Assembly (NCBI GenBank): GCA_015501595.1
Contig: JADNRX010000002.1
Location: 806,001-870,000, forward strand
Length of the DNA stretch: 64,000 nt
Origin: Hymenopellis radicata
Lineage: Eukaryota; Basidiomycota; Agaricomycetes; Agaricales; Physalacriaceae
Direction: 5' to 3'
Shown: in pieces, positions 11,710 to 24,242 of the stretch
Layout of the letters: each line of letters begins with the position of its first letter
Position numbering within the stretch: position 1 is the stretch's first letter
Notes under the pieces: model-generated
The model's database searches: none
Told to the model about the DNA's origin: nothing
Seen by the model: the letters and a program-made list of their open reading frames with translations, nothing else
Translations under genes and position numbers: made by a program

Positions 11710-13929
11710 CTAATGTCTCCAAGCTTGCTTTATTAGATCTGCTGCTCTTTCAGCGAACGCATATACCGGCACCTGCGTATGTGCGGACGGAATGAATGGC
11801 TAAGGAGATAATGAGCAATCTGAGAGAGAAAAGGTCGGTAAGATTACCAAAACGCTTGCGTCCACAATCCTCACGCCCTTTGAACCTTTGAGCAGCAGAT
11901 CCGGATCAACGACGCCCCAGTCTGCGCCAACGGGAGACATGCTCGCGGAACCGACGGGGTGAAAGGTAGTCGAGACACCGTTACGAATATTCTCATCCGT
12001 TACATTGATTAAAGGACTCAGGATGTAGTCTTTCCATGTCGAAGCGGTAACAAAGCGCTGAGCTTTTGCTGCTGTAGCTTTCATGATCGCGACATCCTGT
12101 GGGTCGGAAAGAAGGTTGGGGTTGATGACCGGTGGCGCAAGGAAGTCGGTAGTATTGATGGTGATATTACCCCCTACAGGATGTTACATCAGTTCGAACA
12201 GATAGAACAGCTGAAGACGTTAACACTTACTTGACAATGGACAAAGAACGACGAGCGAGATGCTGAAAGTGTCGCCAGTCGCCGGTATGGGAGGAAGTTG
12301 CCTTCCATTCTGGTGAAGAGGTCTTCAACAAAGATCCTGTAAACGACTGTCATCGTACTTACACTGAATATAAGCTCGTATTGAGGCGTCCCTTGTCCAG
12401 CGCACCGGTCATCCCACGTTACCTCCTCCTCGGGGAATCGAAGAAAGCCGACCTGACTAGCAGGAGGAGACGATAAGAACCCGGTGCGTGATTCTTGCCA
12501 CTCTGCTAATGTTTCTTGCTGGAAGGTAGTATTCCTCCAGTACACGCTCTCGAACGTGTTATTGTCACTGATGGACCACAATAAAGCCCAACGGGGATGA
12601 TCGGTAATGTTCTGGCCAACGCTGGGCAAATGCAATGTCGGTTTGACTCCAACGGCGCTCAGACTCTCCGAGTCTCCTATGCCAGAGTTTAATAGAATGT
12701 GCGGGGTACCGATCGCGCCCGCTGAGAGAATAATTTCGCGATTCGGCGTCACAGTATGGATGGCTAAATTTGTCAGTGTCAGAAAGCATATCAACTCTAG
12801 CCGAGTGAATGCGTACCGCCATCGGAGTCGTGCGTGAACTCCACAGTATTGAAATGTAGCTCTGAGTCTTGTGAGTCCTGAAGCAAGATACGCGTAACAT
12901 ACGCGTGTAGAAGGACATCCAAGTTTGGACGATTGATGTATTTGGGACCGAGATACGATGTCGCCGAGCTACTTCTGGTCCCGTTACCCACCGTTGACTG
13001 GACCCATCCTGGAGGTATCTTGAGCGAGACAAAGACATTAGTGGTGAGTGCACCAGCCTACCTACGCCATTCGGGTTCCCATTGTTGTAATCCAGATCAA
13101 AAGGGTACTCCTCAGCCAGCTCATCAACGGCTTGCAGTACCTTGTCATCGCTACCACGCGGATAACCTGGCAGACTGACAGAATTTATACCACTGAAGCC
13201 GTGAACAGCAGGATTGAATTGGCCTGACGTATTATGTCCGTCAGCTGGAGGCACGAATTGTTCGTTCTAATGATCACAGTGTCAATGAATGGATCAAAGC
13301 AGGCGAATCCTAGTACCTTGAAAAAATATGGAAGCATCTCATTCCACGACCACCCGTCATCGCCAGTAAGTCGGGCGAACCGATTATAATCATCCTCCGA
13401 TCCGCGCGTATAAAACATGAAGTCTGTAGACGTTACGTTAAGCATCGGTAAACACTCTAAGTTTAACATCAATAGTGCTTACTGATAGAGCTGCTGCCGC
13501 CAAGTAGGTACCCATATGGATCGTCCATTTAAACCAGGCTGCGCTGTTGTCGTAAAATTCCAATCATAAGCCGTGCCGGGAAGTTGTGGACAAAACCAAG
13601 GCACTTCAGAAAGCAGGACACCTTCATTTCTATGCAGTATTTCAGTACATGTACACCTCGTTCAAAGGCCGTCGTAGCGTACGATCCTGCTGCCTCGAGA
13701 ACGAGCACTGTGACATCAGGATCCTCTGTAAGTCGGTTCGCAAGAACATTGCCCGCCGTTCCGCCTGGTAATGTACGTAAATTAATGCTAGCAACTAGCC
13801 TAGGTGAACGCGCGTACCTCCAACAATCACGAAGTCATAGGTTTGATTAGGAATATCTTCAAATGCTTCGTAGACTAATCCAAACGCTGCGTTAACGAGT
13901 AGGAAACCGAGTGAGATGAGGAGTATCAT
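11710..13929 (-). pseudogene. Secreted GMC oxidoreductase, aryl-alcohol oxidase-like (copy 2), 11-bp deletion
   Basis: Tandem paralogue of the upstream GMC gene with the same ten exons and intron positions: 13929-13818, 13764-13683, 13629-13483, 13423-13317, 13266-13062, 13008-12817, 12763-12363, 12309-12231, 12173-11848, 11799-11710. Nine exons have exactly the same length as in copy 1. Exon 3 is 147 nt against 158 nt, because eleven bases coding the S-Y-P-R of the GMC signature are missing near 13513 (ATAT|GGGTAC). This shifts the frame and brings a stop soon after. The rest, including signal peptide, FAD motif, HPVGSASMSP and the C-terminal PSAHTQVPVYAFAERAADL, is well kept, so the loss is recent or the sequence is wrong here. 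Intron 3 has a normal CAG acceptor, unlike copy 1. Confidence 0.8.
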
Positions 13930-13966
13930 TTTGGGGGGCCAAGGAAACTCACAGCGACTATCAGGT

Positions 13967-13973
13967 TTTTATA
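13967..13973 (-). promoter_or_regulatory. TATA-like box of GMC copy 2
   Basis: TATAAAA on the minus strand, about 38 bp before the start codon at 13929. The equivalent place of copy 1 reads TACAAAA, a weaker match. Confidence 0.45.
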
Positions 13974-14391
13974 AAGACGCCACTGTAGCTACTAACGCCG
14001 GCGCCGATGCTTGCTAGTGGCCAGACTGGCCACATGATTTAAAAACTCGAGTCGCACTGGGCGATTATGTATTGTAGCTGGTATGTTATGGCTTGATTCG
14101 TTTCCTTATTGCGCGTTGTGGTTTGAGTCATGGGTCCCGATAAGTGCGGGCCTGAAAGTCAAGAAGGAGCATACATCAAGGGAGAACGCGGTTTAGAGAA
14201 AAACCTGATGCTGCCACGTGGATCAACGCCACCCCCTTCCTGAATCGTCCTATCATAGGACTCAGAAGGTCCCGTTCGGAATCGAGGTCTTCGGTGATTA
14301 TACAATATATACAATGTACGTTACATATGCCATGAGGAGTGGTAGTGCTGAATAGTACAAGAAAAAACATGCCGAGACAGTCTAAGCCCAA
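13974..14391. other. Intergenic, nothing recognised
   Basis: Upstream sequence of GMC copy 2 and 3' flank of ATM1. No coding or repeat signal recognised. Confidence 0.45.
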
Positions 14392-16817
14392 CTACCTCAC
14401 CTGAGTCTCTTCCTCAACTTCTTCGATGTCTCCTGAAATATCTGCAGCTGCCTGTTGCTGCCACATACCATAGTATATCCCTCCCTTTCGTAGCAGCTCA
14501 TCGTGAGTTCCTTGTTCCGCAACACTTCCATCTTTCAAGACAATGATCAAGTCTAGGGGAACAGTTAATACCAGGCAGATTTAAAGGCGTTCTAGCTTAC
14601 CTGCTTCAACCACTGTGCGCAATCGATGTGCGATAAAGATACTCGTTCTGCGTTTATCCAACAACGAGGTGTTGATATTGCGCATTAGTTCGAACTCTGT
14701 ATGCGCGTCTAAGGCTGAAGTCTAGATACCAACATCAGTGAAGCGATCTTACAGAACAACGGGAAGACCCGTACCGCCTCGTCGAAGAACAAAATTGGCG
14801 GATCCTTAAGCAACACCCTGGCGACAGCTAATCTCTGCTTTTCCCCTCCACTGATCATCAGCCCTCGCTCACCCACTTTCGTCTTGTATCCCTCAGGCAG
14901 TCCCATGATTGTCTTATGAACATTCGCCTTGGTGGTAGCTTGAATCACCTCCTCGTCCGTCGCAGTCAGTCTACCGTACCGAACGTTGTGCATGATGTCT
15001 GCATGGAATAAAGGAGTGTCTTGTGGCACAACTCCAATGTTACTACGCAGACTTTCCATCTGTATATCTCGAATCTCCTGGTCGTCAATGAAGATTTTTC
15101 CCGAGTTCGGATCGTAGAATCTAAACAACAGTCTGAAGACAGTCGACTTGCCGCATCCGGAGGGTCCGACGATAGCTACTTTCTTGCCGGCTGGAACTGT
15201 GAAGGAGAGATCGCGAAATATGGGACGGTCGGGGTGGTAGCCAAAGTTGACATTCTCGAAGCGAATTGAGCCACCTTTGAAGGACAGAGGAAGGGCGTTG
15301 GCGTTATCTTCCGGTGGCGGATTTTGTTCGCGGAGTTTGAAGAGGACTTCCATGTCCAAAAGATTTTGGCGCATTTCTCGATATATTGTTCCAAGGAAGT
15401 TCAGTGGGAGTGAAAGTTGAAAAATGAGTTGATTGACCATGACTAGGTCACCGACAGTCATAGTTCCTACAGAATATTTTTAAACCGTGAGCATCTAATG
15501 AACGGCGTAACTTACCATTGATCACCCCTTGGGCAGCCATGAACATGGTCATGGTAAGGGCGCTAGAGAAAATGACATTTTGCCCGGAATTGAGGAAAGC
15601 AAGAGACGTTGTGATCTTCGCGGACGACTTCTCATAGTCTTTGAGATGTTTGTCGTACTGAGAAATTTCATATTGCTCGTTGTTGAAGTGCTGACTAAAG
15701 GAGTCAGTGCTGCAGCTAGCAAATTGGGAATGCAACATACCTTGACAGCCTCAAAGTTGATCAAAGAGTCAACGGCGACGGTAGCGGCCGCGTTGTCTGC
15801 TTTGTTGGCCTCACGTCGAAAGCGGGTTCTAGAAAAATAAATCAAACGGGTCGAAAAAGTGGGAGAGCGCGTAAACGAACCTCCAGGACGTTGTTCTTAC
15901 AGTAAACCAAGTATACGCGGCTAGGGTTCCTACAGTAATAGCCGCGAAATCCGAACCGAACTTGTAGGTCAATATGCCGCATACAAGAGAGATCTCGAGC
16001 GCTGTGGGGAGTATCCGGAAGAGGACAGCTTGTAGTATGAAAGATATCCCTCTATTGACCATGGTCAAGTCATGACGGGGAGGAGTATAGAAGTCTCCTT
16101 ACTTCGTACCACGGTCAATAGCGCGGGTCAGCCCCCCAGTCTGTCGCGATAGGTGGAACTGCAGGTTCATATTGAGCAACTGATCGAACGTTTCCCGTGC
16201 AACTTTGCGAATGGCGCGTTGGCCGATATTGGCAAAAACGGCGTTGAGCATTTCTCCAAAGACCGTAGAGCCGATCCTCGCGGCACCATCTAAGGACAAA
16301 AATGATTGGCGCGTTTCCTTGCTCAGACGTGATGACACATACATCCAAGAATCAAAGATCCCGCCACCGTCCAGACTGTCGACGTAGCCGTTATGTCCAG
16401 GTTAAGAGAGTCGACGACGCCCTTGAAGATGAGGGGAACCTGCACGTTCAGAAGCTTCGGGCAAGATTCAACTCGGACTGAAACAAAAGCGCGAAAAGAG
16501 CCGACCTTGCCAGATATCAGCAAGCCAAATCCTAGAATGACAGTTCCGCGCGTTTTCCAGTCATTTTTTGGCCACACGTTGTCCATCAAGCGCTTCACGA
16601 TGCCCCAATCGGTCCGTCGTTGTTCCGCGACGGTAGGCTCGGCTTCCGCTGGTTTGGGTTTTGCCTTGGGCTCCGGTTTCTGGTTCGCCACGGACTGGAA
16701 TGTTCTCCATTGCTGCACTAGGGAGCGATGATTCGAAAGGCGGAATCGCGGCCGTGGCGTGCACGCGACTGAAAAACGTGCCGTCGACACAGCGACACGA
16801 CTCGCAGACAACCACAT
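14392..16817 (-). CDS. ATM1: Mitochondrial ABC transporter Atm1
   Basis: Half-transporter of the inner mitochondrial membrane that exports a sulfur/glutathione compound needed for cytosolic Fe-S protein assembly. Nine exons (16817-16506, 16454-16343, 16289-16103, 16051-15881, 15828-15741, 15690-15516, 15466-14775, 14721-14601, 14552-14392) sum to 2019 nt, 672 residues, the family size. The first 60 residues are basic and serine-rich, as expected of a mitochondrial presequence. Then come the membrane domain (family motif near [18 protein letters not shown]) and the nucleotide-binding domain with Walker [10 protein letters not shown], signature [18 protein letters not shown], Walker B ILFFDEATSALD and the H-loop IFIAHRLRT. 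The frame is intact. The start lies 192 bp from ATG15 on the other strand. Confidence 0.95.
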
Positions 16818-17009
16818 TCCTGCTGGAGGGTCTGCAGGAAGAGCTGAGCACTGAGCACGATACCGACAATGCCGTTGAAGTCAAGGAGACGTTTGTACAG
16901 TCATCCGCTTTGGCGCAATTCAAGCGCCATATTAAAGTAATCTTATCTGATAGCCGATTGTGTCAGAGTAAAGCCGGTATCCCCGACAACACCTTTATGT
17001 CTTCTTGTC

Positions 17010-18395
17010 ATGTTCAAGCAGGCGGTACTGCTGGCAAGCCTGCTCCTCACTGCGGCCTCCTCCAGCCCGCCGACATCTCAGAGGATCCTTGACTTTTCGC
17101 GATACCATGACATACAGGGATCACCATTGTCTAGTAGTGTGGATATCCCTAGTATGACGCTCAAGGCGCAGGCCACTACTGTGTACCGACCGAGATCTCT
17201 ATCGGACTTTCACAGCGCCAGGATACGATCTGCACGGCGTGGTGAATCCCAGCACGTGGATTGGGATCCTGTGGAAGTCCTTGGCCCCAATGTACAGGAT
17301 ATACACACCCTTTCTCAGCTCGCTAGAATGAGCGGTAATGCCTACTCGCTTCCAGGACAGAAGAGCTGGTATGATCTTGATGGCGCTTGGAATACTGTAA
17401 CTATTCCGCATTCTTTGTACAGTACTGTAAGTGACGACCGCACCGCATAGAGTTTTCCCTATGGATGGGAGGACGCTAAGGATGGCTTCAGAGGCCATGT
17501 CTTCATATCCTCGGACAACTCTACTGTTGTGCTAGCCATCAAAGGAACGACCGTCCAAGGCACTACGTCCAAGAAGGATAAATTTAATGATAATCTGTTC
17601 GCGAAGTACCCAATCACCTTAGATCCAGTCACTGACATCCCGATTAGATTATTTTCGTGCTGTTGCGCACATGTCGACTTCTCTTGGGTCTTTCGCACCG
17701 TCTGTCACTGCTACAGGAGCAACTGGCGTTGCGACAACTCTTGCGTTTCCGATGCCTTGGTTGAAGACAGCATGTTCTATTCTGTTGGAGTGGTGAGCAT
17801 CTCATAGAAGTTAGTTGACTTTGCTCCTTCTTACAATGGACCAGAATCTAGTGAACGACCTCCTGATTCTTTATCCTTCATCAGATATATGGCTTGTTGG
17901 TCACTCCCTTGGTGGTGCATTAGCCAGTCTACTCGGATCTACCTTTGGTCTTCCGGCCGTCGCGTTCGAGTCTCCCGGTGAACGCTTAGCCGCAGAACGA
18001 CTCCATCTCCCATTGCCTCCTCCCTTGCCTGGCACTTCATCCTTCCCGTCCCCATCACACACGTCTATCATAACGGCGATCCATCCCGCAAGGGACCTGC
18101 ACCGGTTTTGCGTCTCCTTGTGCCCAAGGTGGATACGCCCTCGAAACGCGCTGCCATCTCGGAAAGAGCATTGTGTTTGATACAGTGAATCGGCTAGGCT
18201 GGAGAGTAGATATCCGTAACCATGTGATCAAGAACGTTATCTTGAAAGTACTGGAGGCAGGAATAGATTGGGAGGAGGATCGAGAGGTGCCCATAGCTCG
18301 TGAGGAGGAAGATTGTGTGGTACGTGTCTTTCGTTGCAAGCTTTTCGCATCTGCTAAAGTGCCCTTAGGACTGCTTCAAATGGGATTTCGAATGA
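17010..18395 (+). CDS. ATG15: Autophagy-related lipase Atg15
   Basis: Vacuolar phospholipase that breaks down autophagic and multivesicular bodies. Exons 17010-17396, 17451-17605, 17648-17792, 17845-18319 and 18369-18395. The protein starts with a signal/anchor helix ([18 protein letters not shown]). It carries the lipase elbow GHSLGG within [20 protein letters not shown], then [14 protein letters not shown] and the C-terminal [10 protein letters not shown]. Two single bases are missing in exon 4. The conserved T-H-V-Y-H-N-G-D-P lies in one frame and the following P-Q-G-T-C-T-G in another, placing the losses at about 18040-18062 and 18081-18087. Exon 4 is 475 nt; adding two restores phase exactly and gives 396 residues. 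The second lesion is a shortened C-run. I treat the gene as real with sequence errors. Confidence 0.88.
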
Positions 18396-18539
18396 GATGA
18401 TCTGTATTATCAGAATGCTGGCATCCTATTATAATGAATAATGTTTGTATCATCGCTCGCTGTATATTATACGAGCTATGCCAATGTACTGATACCCATG
18501 CAATAATGTGGTGAACGAGCGAGTGAAGAAGAGAAACAT

Positions 18540-20283
18540 CTAAAAGGTTTTACCTCCCACGAGACGACCTTGAACGAAAACACTGGAAATATTTCTATCA
18601 TCTCCGCAAAAGAGGAAACTTTCAAGTTTTGCGCGAAGAGCAGTCTCGCTCTTGTGGCCAGTGAGGTCAGTTGCAGACCCCCACAGTCCAGGATTTCCTG
18701 CTTATCCGCCAAGTCTATAATGAGTGCATCGAAGCTCTTGCCCTCTGCGAAAGACCCTATCCTTTTGTCCAGGTCGCATACTTCCGCCCCTCCAAGAGTC
18801 GCGAGATAAAATAAAGTGGCAACGGAGAACTGACGATTGGCAAAGGTTCCTGGTAGATTTTTGGCTCCTTTATGCTTCATGGCAAGTATTTTCGAAGCGA
18901 TGCTGGCATTTTGGATGCCGTTGAGGATGGACGGCGAGAACCCTCCAGAGACATCGGTTCCTAAACCGACCTAGTAAGTTGTGAGCGTCTAACTCGCCGC
19001 ATTCGAGAGCAAGGCCACCAACCTTCACACCCTTGTCGAGCAGCTCTCCGATTGGAGCGACGCCGCTGCTAAGATTGAAGTTGCTATTAGGGCAATGGCT
19101 GATGCCAGCCCTTCTGCGAGCTATGATTTCGATCTCTTTCGGCTCGAGATGTACAGCGTGGGCTAGAATTGTATTATGGCGAAGAAGGCCGAAAGAGTCG
19201 TACACATGCGTGTAAGAAGAACACTCGGGAAAGAGCTCCTTTCGTGAAGGCGATCTCGGACTCGTTTTCTGATACGTGGGTTTGGATACGAATGTCCGGG
19301 TGGCAGATGCAAGTTTTCCCAAGGCCGTCAGAAGAGGCGGGGTACAAGATATTGCGAATCTAGGAGTCAAAATCGGCTGCACAAGAGCATTCACGGTTGA
19401 ATCCGGTGCGAGGGAACGGATGTGAGCCATGAGGGCTTCGGTAGCTTGTATCGAACTTTCTGCGGAGGGTTCGATGTAGTAGTCAGGGCAATGTCTGTCC
19501 ATGTTACATTTCTAACACGAGAACAGATGATCAAACAGGTTCAACACGGCGAAAATGGATGCATACGTACACCAACAAAAGCGCGCTGGCCTGGAATGCG
19601 GGGTCACGTTAGACGGGTGGGAATAAAGCGGAGATTTATAGTAAATACCATAGGAATGAATGATATCAGCAAGAAGCTTCGTTGATTCTAAGTGGAGAGT
19701 TCCGTAGTAGCAACATGTGGTGGTCTAAAGAATGCTGTGTATGAACGCTCACACCGGTGACAAGAGTAAGACTTACGCCATTGTCAAGGACACGCCGAAC
19801 AACCGATGTATACGCGCTACGAGCAAAATCTAAGTCCGCGAACTTGGCCTCCATAGGAAAGGTGACATTGGACAACCAGTCTAGTAGTTCATATTGTTGT
19901 CCGCTAGGATAGACGAATAGAACATCAACTAAACAGTTTCAATAGCAACTACCGAGTACTACCTGCCGATATTTGCGAACTGTGGTGCATGCTACCGTGG
20001 CGCATCAGCCGAAAGTTTGATGAGCCGGAACATAACCACGTACTGTGTGAGTATCGATGAAACCGGGAATGATGAACTGAGAGTCCTTCAAAGGTATAAC
20101 ATCAACATCGATATAGCCCTTGGAACTCATGGTCTCTTGGACCATTGATTCCTCTACATCATCAACAAGCCAATCAATGTTGCCTGCGGCGTCAACAGCA
20201 AGAAGACATCTGTTGAGTGCAACGAGAGACTCTAGATCTTTGGGATTGATTACGGAGCCGTAATAGACGGTAGGGGAAGTCAT
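18540..20283 (-). CDS. GUD1: Guanine deaminase
   Basis: Zinc amidohydrolase turning guanine into xanthine in purine salvage and breakdown. Seven exons: 20283-20044, 19991-19963, 19903-19777, 19724-19649, 19590-19571, 19511-19023, 18970-18540. Motifs: PGFIDTHTHAPQFANIGSG (metal-binding HxH), TTTCCYYGTLH, NMDRHCPDYY, ILAHAVHLEPKE, AGISHCPNSNFNLSSG and GLGTDVSGGFSPSIL (metal-ligand Asp). The C-terminus GDDRNISSVFVQGRLVGGKT lies in a shifted frame: one base is missing near 18699-18703, and restoring it makes exon 7 a multiple of three and the protein 470 residues. Exon 6 also holds a pair of compensating shifts at about 19246 and 19290, because IQTHVSENESEIAFT reads in a neighbouring frame there. 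Uricase at 55.8 kb acts further down the same route. Confidence 0.9.
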
Positions 20284-22463
20284 AGTTGGTCGTTCGTCGA
20301 CGTGGAAGCCAGCTGTAAGGTGCTTGGCGGATGCAAGTAGACAGTACGCTCAGGGGCGTTCAGATAAGATAACGCGATATGGTGCGGACTTTAAAATTCA
20401 ACTTGGTTTCTTCCTTCATGTTCTCGAGCTGTTTAGTACAAAGAATGCTCTGTTGCCGGTGGATCATACTACTCATTCTTACGAGGACGCTCTTCTCGTT
20501 CCCAAGGATCCGCTAGAACACGACCAACGGCTTTATTTATCATGCGGCCACGAGGGTTCATCATGTCATCGCGAAAGCTCTCCCGGATACACATCTCGAT
20601 CCACCAGCCACCATCCACTCTATTTTCTGTCTGAACCTTCGTGCTTCACGTCATTCTCTTCATTTCGTTGTCTAGGACGCTCGGAATTGCGGGAAACCAA
20701 CGTGACAGAGGCACGCGTTTGTCAAGAGTTGCATGTAACCGGCGGTCTATAACCCTGATTCAAGAGTTGAAGGCATCAGCACTGAGCAGGGCTTGCTCGG
20801 ATGCACAACCATGCCTAGGACTTACGGTAAGTATACGGTGGGATTCCGATCAGTCCACCATCGCGGTGAGTTTGCATAAGTATGTTCTAACAGGGATATC
20901 ACGACCCAGCACCTCCAGGTTAAAACACTACAGGGATATTACCTCGCCTTAGATGGTGCATCAGATGCGAAGGATGCCCTTTTATTTCCGAAGCCGACAA
21001 TGAAACATGTGGGATCTGTACGACCTTCAAGTTTCCATCTTTGTGTAGCGTTCTCAGCATTCCGCGCAGTCCGATGTACGTTCATGATGTTATTACCTCG
21101 CTGATTTACTATCAACTTCGCTGTCATCGCTGTTCCTCTCGACAACAAGGCAAATTCTTTTTTGGACCCAGGTGTGCAGCGACATCATATGCCTGGCACC
21201 GCAGGATTTCTGGACCCGAACCTTTGACATTTGTACGCAACCTGTACGTTACATATAACTTCCGTTCTTCCACGCAATCAGAACGATGAGCACTGTGCTA
21301 CTCAGGTGCTACTCATACGAATTTCATGTTCACTGGACTGTCAAGGCGTGCACGGATTCGTCCGTTCAAAGAGACTACGTCACTGGCACAGTCCATTGCA
21401 TTTTCCCTGACGCGCATTGGGTCTCCTTGTTCCTTTCTTGGAGCCGGACCGCCTGTATCAGGCTCATCTTTACCCGCAGGGTGCACGACCATACGCTCTG
21501 CATTTCTAAAGACCCCTTCATTGATTCCGGGCTTCGGGGTTTCATTCTGTCCTCAGGCTTTACTCTTCTTCTCACCCCTACTCTTCTTCCACCGCAATCG
21601 GACCCGCGAACTACTTTATTCTACACTTTTCCTCAGAGCATCGTGGTTGTTCGTCTTCGCGACCACCGTGGCGTGAAGCGAAGTTCCGGTTATCCTCTTT
21701 CCACCCGCTCTGAAGTAATTAACGCCAACAAGACAAATTGAAAGGCACAGAAGCGTTCGGGCTTTTTGCATCTCGGTGTCTTGTGCCAGTCTACGCCACC
21801 ATGACCTGAGTTTCGTCCGCCTCTGTGTACTCCTTGAAAGTGGGCTGCAGTGGCGGCCTTTGGAATAGGAGATTAAGTGCGCAACGTGGTGATCGAAAGA
21901 TGTGATGGTGCGCTATCACGATGCTGCAGCAAGGCGGATTATGTCAATGAACGCGAAAATTAACGCGTTTTTACGCGTCGTTCATCTCTCTGGCACAAGT
22001 TCTTACAGTTCTGCGCCCGCCGGCGAAGATCCACGGCGACAAGGAGAGCAGCGTTAGAACGGTATCGCCCGGTGATCCGTGGATCGATTATCCAGCGAGG
22101 ACGGCGTGTTCTGCAAGGAAAAATCTCCGCTCTGCGACTGATCTGGCGGTTGAACAGAGCGTGCGCAAGCAGTGACATACACAGCGCAGAGATCCCGAAC
22201 AGAAGTGGAAACAAGGGAACAACAGGACCCACTGTGAGGACGTGATGACCAAAAACGGAACAATGCCATGGCAAGATAAAAAGCAGAGAAAGATGGCAGA
22301 CTAGATTGTAGACTAGACACAATACTAAAGTGAGCGGCAATGCGTCGTTAAGGAGCCAAAGCGGAGAGGGAAGATTTAATCAGAAAAGGGAAATGCCACC
22401 TGCAGCCTGTCGGCGCGGAATCTACCACTCACTCTTCACAAAGTCACATCAAAATTGCCGAGC
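20284..22463. other. Long stretch with no recognisable gene
   Basis: About 2.2 kb. Several open frames of 100-150 codons exist on both strands (for example 20324-20752, 21286-21741, 21326-21676 on plus; 21960-22340 on minus, with two hydrophobic runs). None shows a domain, low-complexity pattern or splicing pattern I can support. It may hold promoters, UTRs of neighbours or a lost gene. Confidence 0.4.
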
Positions 22464-22472
22464 TATATAAAA
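22464..22472 (+). promoter_or_regulatory. TATA box
   Basis: TATATAAAA about 95 bp before the start codon at 22565, consistent with a 5' UTR of roughly 65 bases. Confidence 0.5.
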
Positions 22473-22564
22473 GATGAAATCGGCTGTCGCAATCCCACCC
22501 TCGATCCTTCTCTTCACAGCACTGCGTTAGGCGGTTGCTCGGCTCTTTGTTCACCTCGCCCTCC

Positions 22565-23328
22565 ATGCCATCTCTCCGTCGTACTCTGTCGTCCCCCGTC
22601 GTCCGGTCGTCGCCGTACCCGACCTCACTCTCAGAGCAAGCTGCCATGCTTCGCAGCCAAGGTACAGGTACAGGTGGCCATAGGCGCTCGTCGGGCTCAG
22701 AATCGATAGGCAGGAGAGTCTTGGCGGACATCGAGTGGTGGAGAGTTGTAGACGGCCAGTGTCTGGTCGGCCCTGACCACGACGACGACGAGGACGTCGG
22801 GCGCGACGAACGTGACACGGAACAGGTTCCTTTACACGTCGCAGCAGACCGTGTCCAGCCTCCCCAGTACTCGGAGGTCGACCGCTCGTTTGTGCCGTTT
22901 ACATGGAATCCATCTCTTGCCGAGCCATCAGAGGTGTGTGTGAAGCCAGGCCCACGTTTTTGAATGGCGTTGAGATTGATGCGTCATTTGTACAGGCCAT
23001 ACTATCAGTGGTGCCCACGACGCCGCCGCGCACGCGACATGGCCGGGATTCGTCGTCGTCCTCGTTGGAATCGACGCCCGAACTGCCTGAAGCCACCATC
23101 GAAGGCATGCGCTTGGACCTCGAGTACCTTGACCTGGGCACCCGGGATGCCGACTCGGAGCTTCCCCCGTACACGGCGGGAAGACGTGCTCGGAGCGGAA
23201 CGGTCCCGGCCTACCTTACCATCCGCGCCCATACATTTGCCGACTTTGTTGCCCTCCAAAGCGAAGAGGTGTACGCCGACTTTACGGTGTCCCCGCTTTC
23301 ATCGCGCTCCCCGGCCATCTTCAACTGA
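22565..23328 (+). CDS. Conserved Agaricomycete protein of unknown function
   Basis: Two exons, 22565-22933 and 22996-23328, total 702 nt, 233 residues. The N-terminus MPSLRRTLSSPVVRSSPYP, the block RRVLADIEWWRVVDGQ, a serine-rich middle (RDSSSSSLESTPELPE) and the end FVALQSEEVYADFTVSPLSS follow a pattern I remember from uncharacterised proteins of mushrooms. There is no signal peptide or membrane segment, and most of the protein looks disordered. No function can be given. The start is chosen because the conserved N-terminus begins there. A TATA box lies about 95 bp upstream. Confidence 0.7.
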
Positions 23329-24242
23329 AGCCGCAATCTTCTTCCAAAATTTGTACCCCAGCATCTACTTACCTCATTTCATCTCACGTCGCAAAATTGT
23401 TTACTGCTTTCGCAATCCATCCCCAACACTTGCATCTTCATTCATCCCCCCCATCATCACCAAACCCGCATTATTCTTGCTATTCATCTGCAACGTCGCC
23501 AGTCAACGAACATCCATGATTTATTCTGGAAGGCCCCCCGTCTGCTCGGCGGGCTGCGTCAATTCATTGCGCGTTCCCATCGAGCGGCTTACCTTATTCT
23601 TCATATCTCTGGACACCTTCATGCCAGGCCTATTACTATTCCTTGATGATTGTTTTACGTTCCCCTCGATGATGTTTTGAATGCTCCCACAAAATCCGCT
23701 CGCGACAAAGTGTTCAACCCTGTTCTTCTTTTCTCTTCACCACTGTAACGACTAGACATGCACGCATTCTTGTTTTTTACTCCATGCCAATTACCTATCT
23801 TGATGATAACTTGCCACGACCATTACGACAATGTCCCTTGTGTGTAACTGTTCAATAAATTTGTTGTTGTAGATTGTACATGAATGTGTGTCCGGCGAAG
23901 GATGAAATAACTCGTGGTACGAGAAGTCTTTGGAGGACCATGTCCCTGGGTATTTTCGCGTGGAAACAAAGCACCACCACCGTTCTCCGTGCGGTCTGAC
24001 CATGGCGTCTGTGTTTTTCGGAAACACATCAAGCCCGATGATAAGATGAAATCTCGTGCGCGATCCACGTATGCGAATAAGCTGATGGAAACGTTCTGGT
24101 GGGCCCACTTCTGCATATCCACGATCCCGCAGTGCAATGTTTACGATAGATGGCGACCGTGGCAGATGGTGACAATGGGGGAGTGGTGCACGAGATATGA
24201 GATTGCTGATTCAAGTTGCAAACCCCAATAACGCCTGTGAGA
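23329..24242. other. Convergent intergenic region
   Basis: Pyrimidine-rich sequence follows the hypothetical gene, likely its 3' UTR. The rest shows no conserved frame. Short open frames at 23791-24137 (minus) and 23914-24231 (plus) overlap each other and carry no recognised motif. Confidence 0.45.

Noticed and set aside
8412..13929. The GMC pair as part of a secondary-metabolite cluster
   Set aside because: Neighbours are UTP21 and ATM1, both housekeeping. No synthase, P450 or transporter of a cluster type is adjacent.
22444..22818. Minus-strand open frame over the hypothetical gene at 22.5 kb
   Set aside because: It is antisense to the conserved exon with the TATA box and splice sites on the plus strand; the repetitive Ser/Asp pattern is a mirror of that exon.
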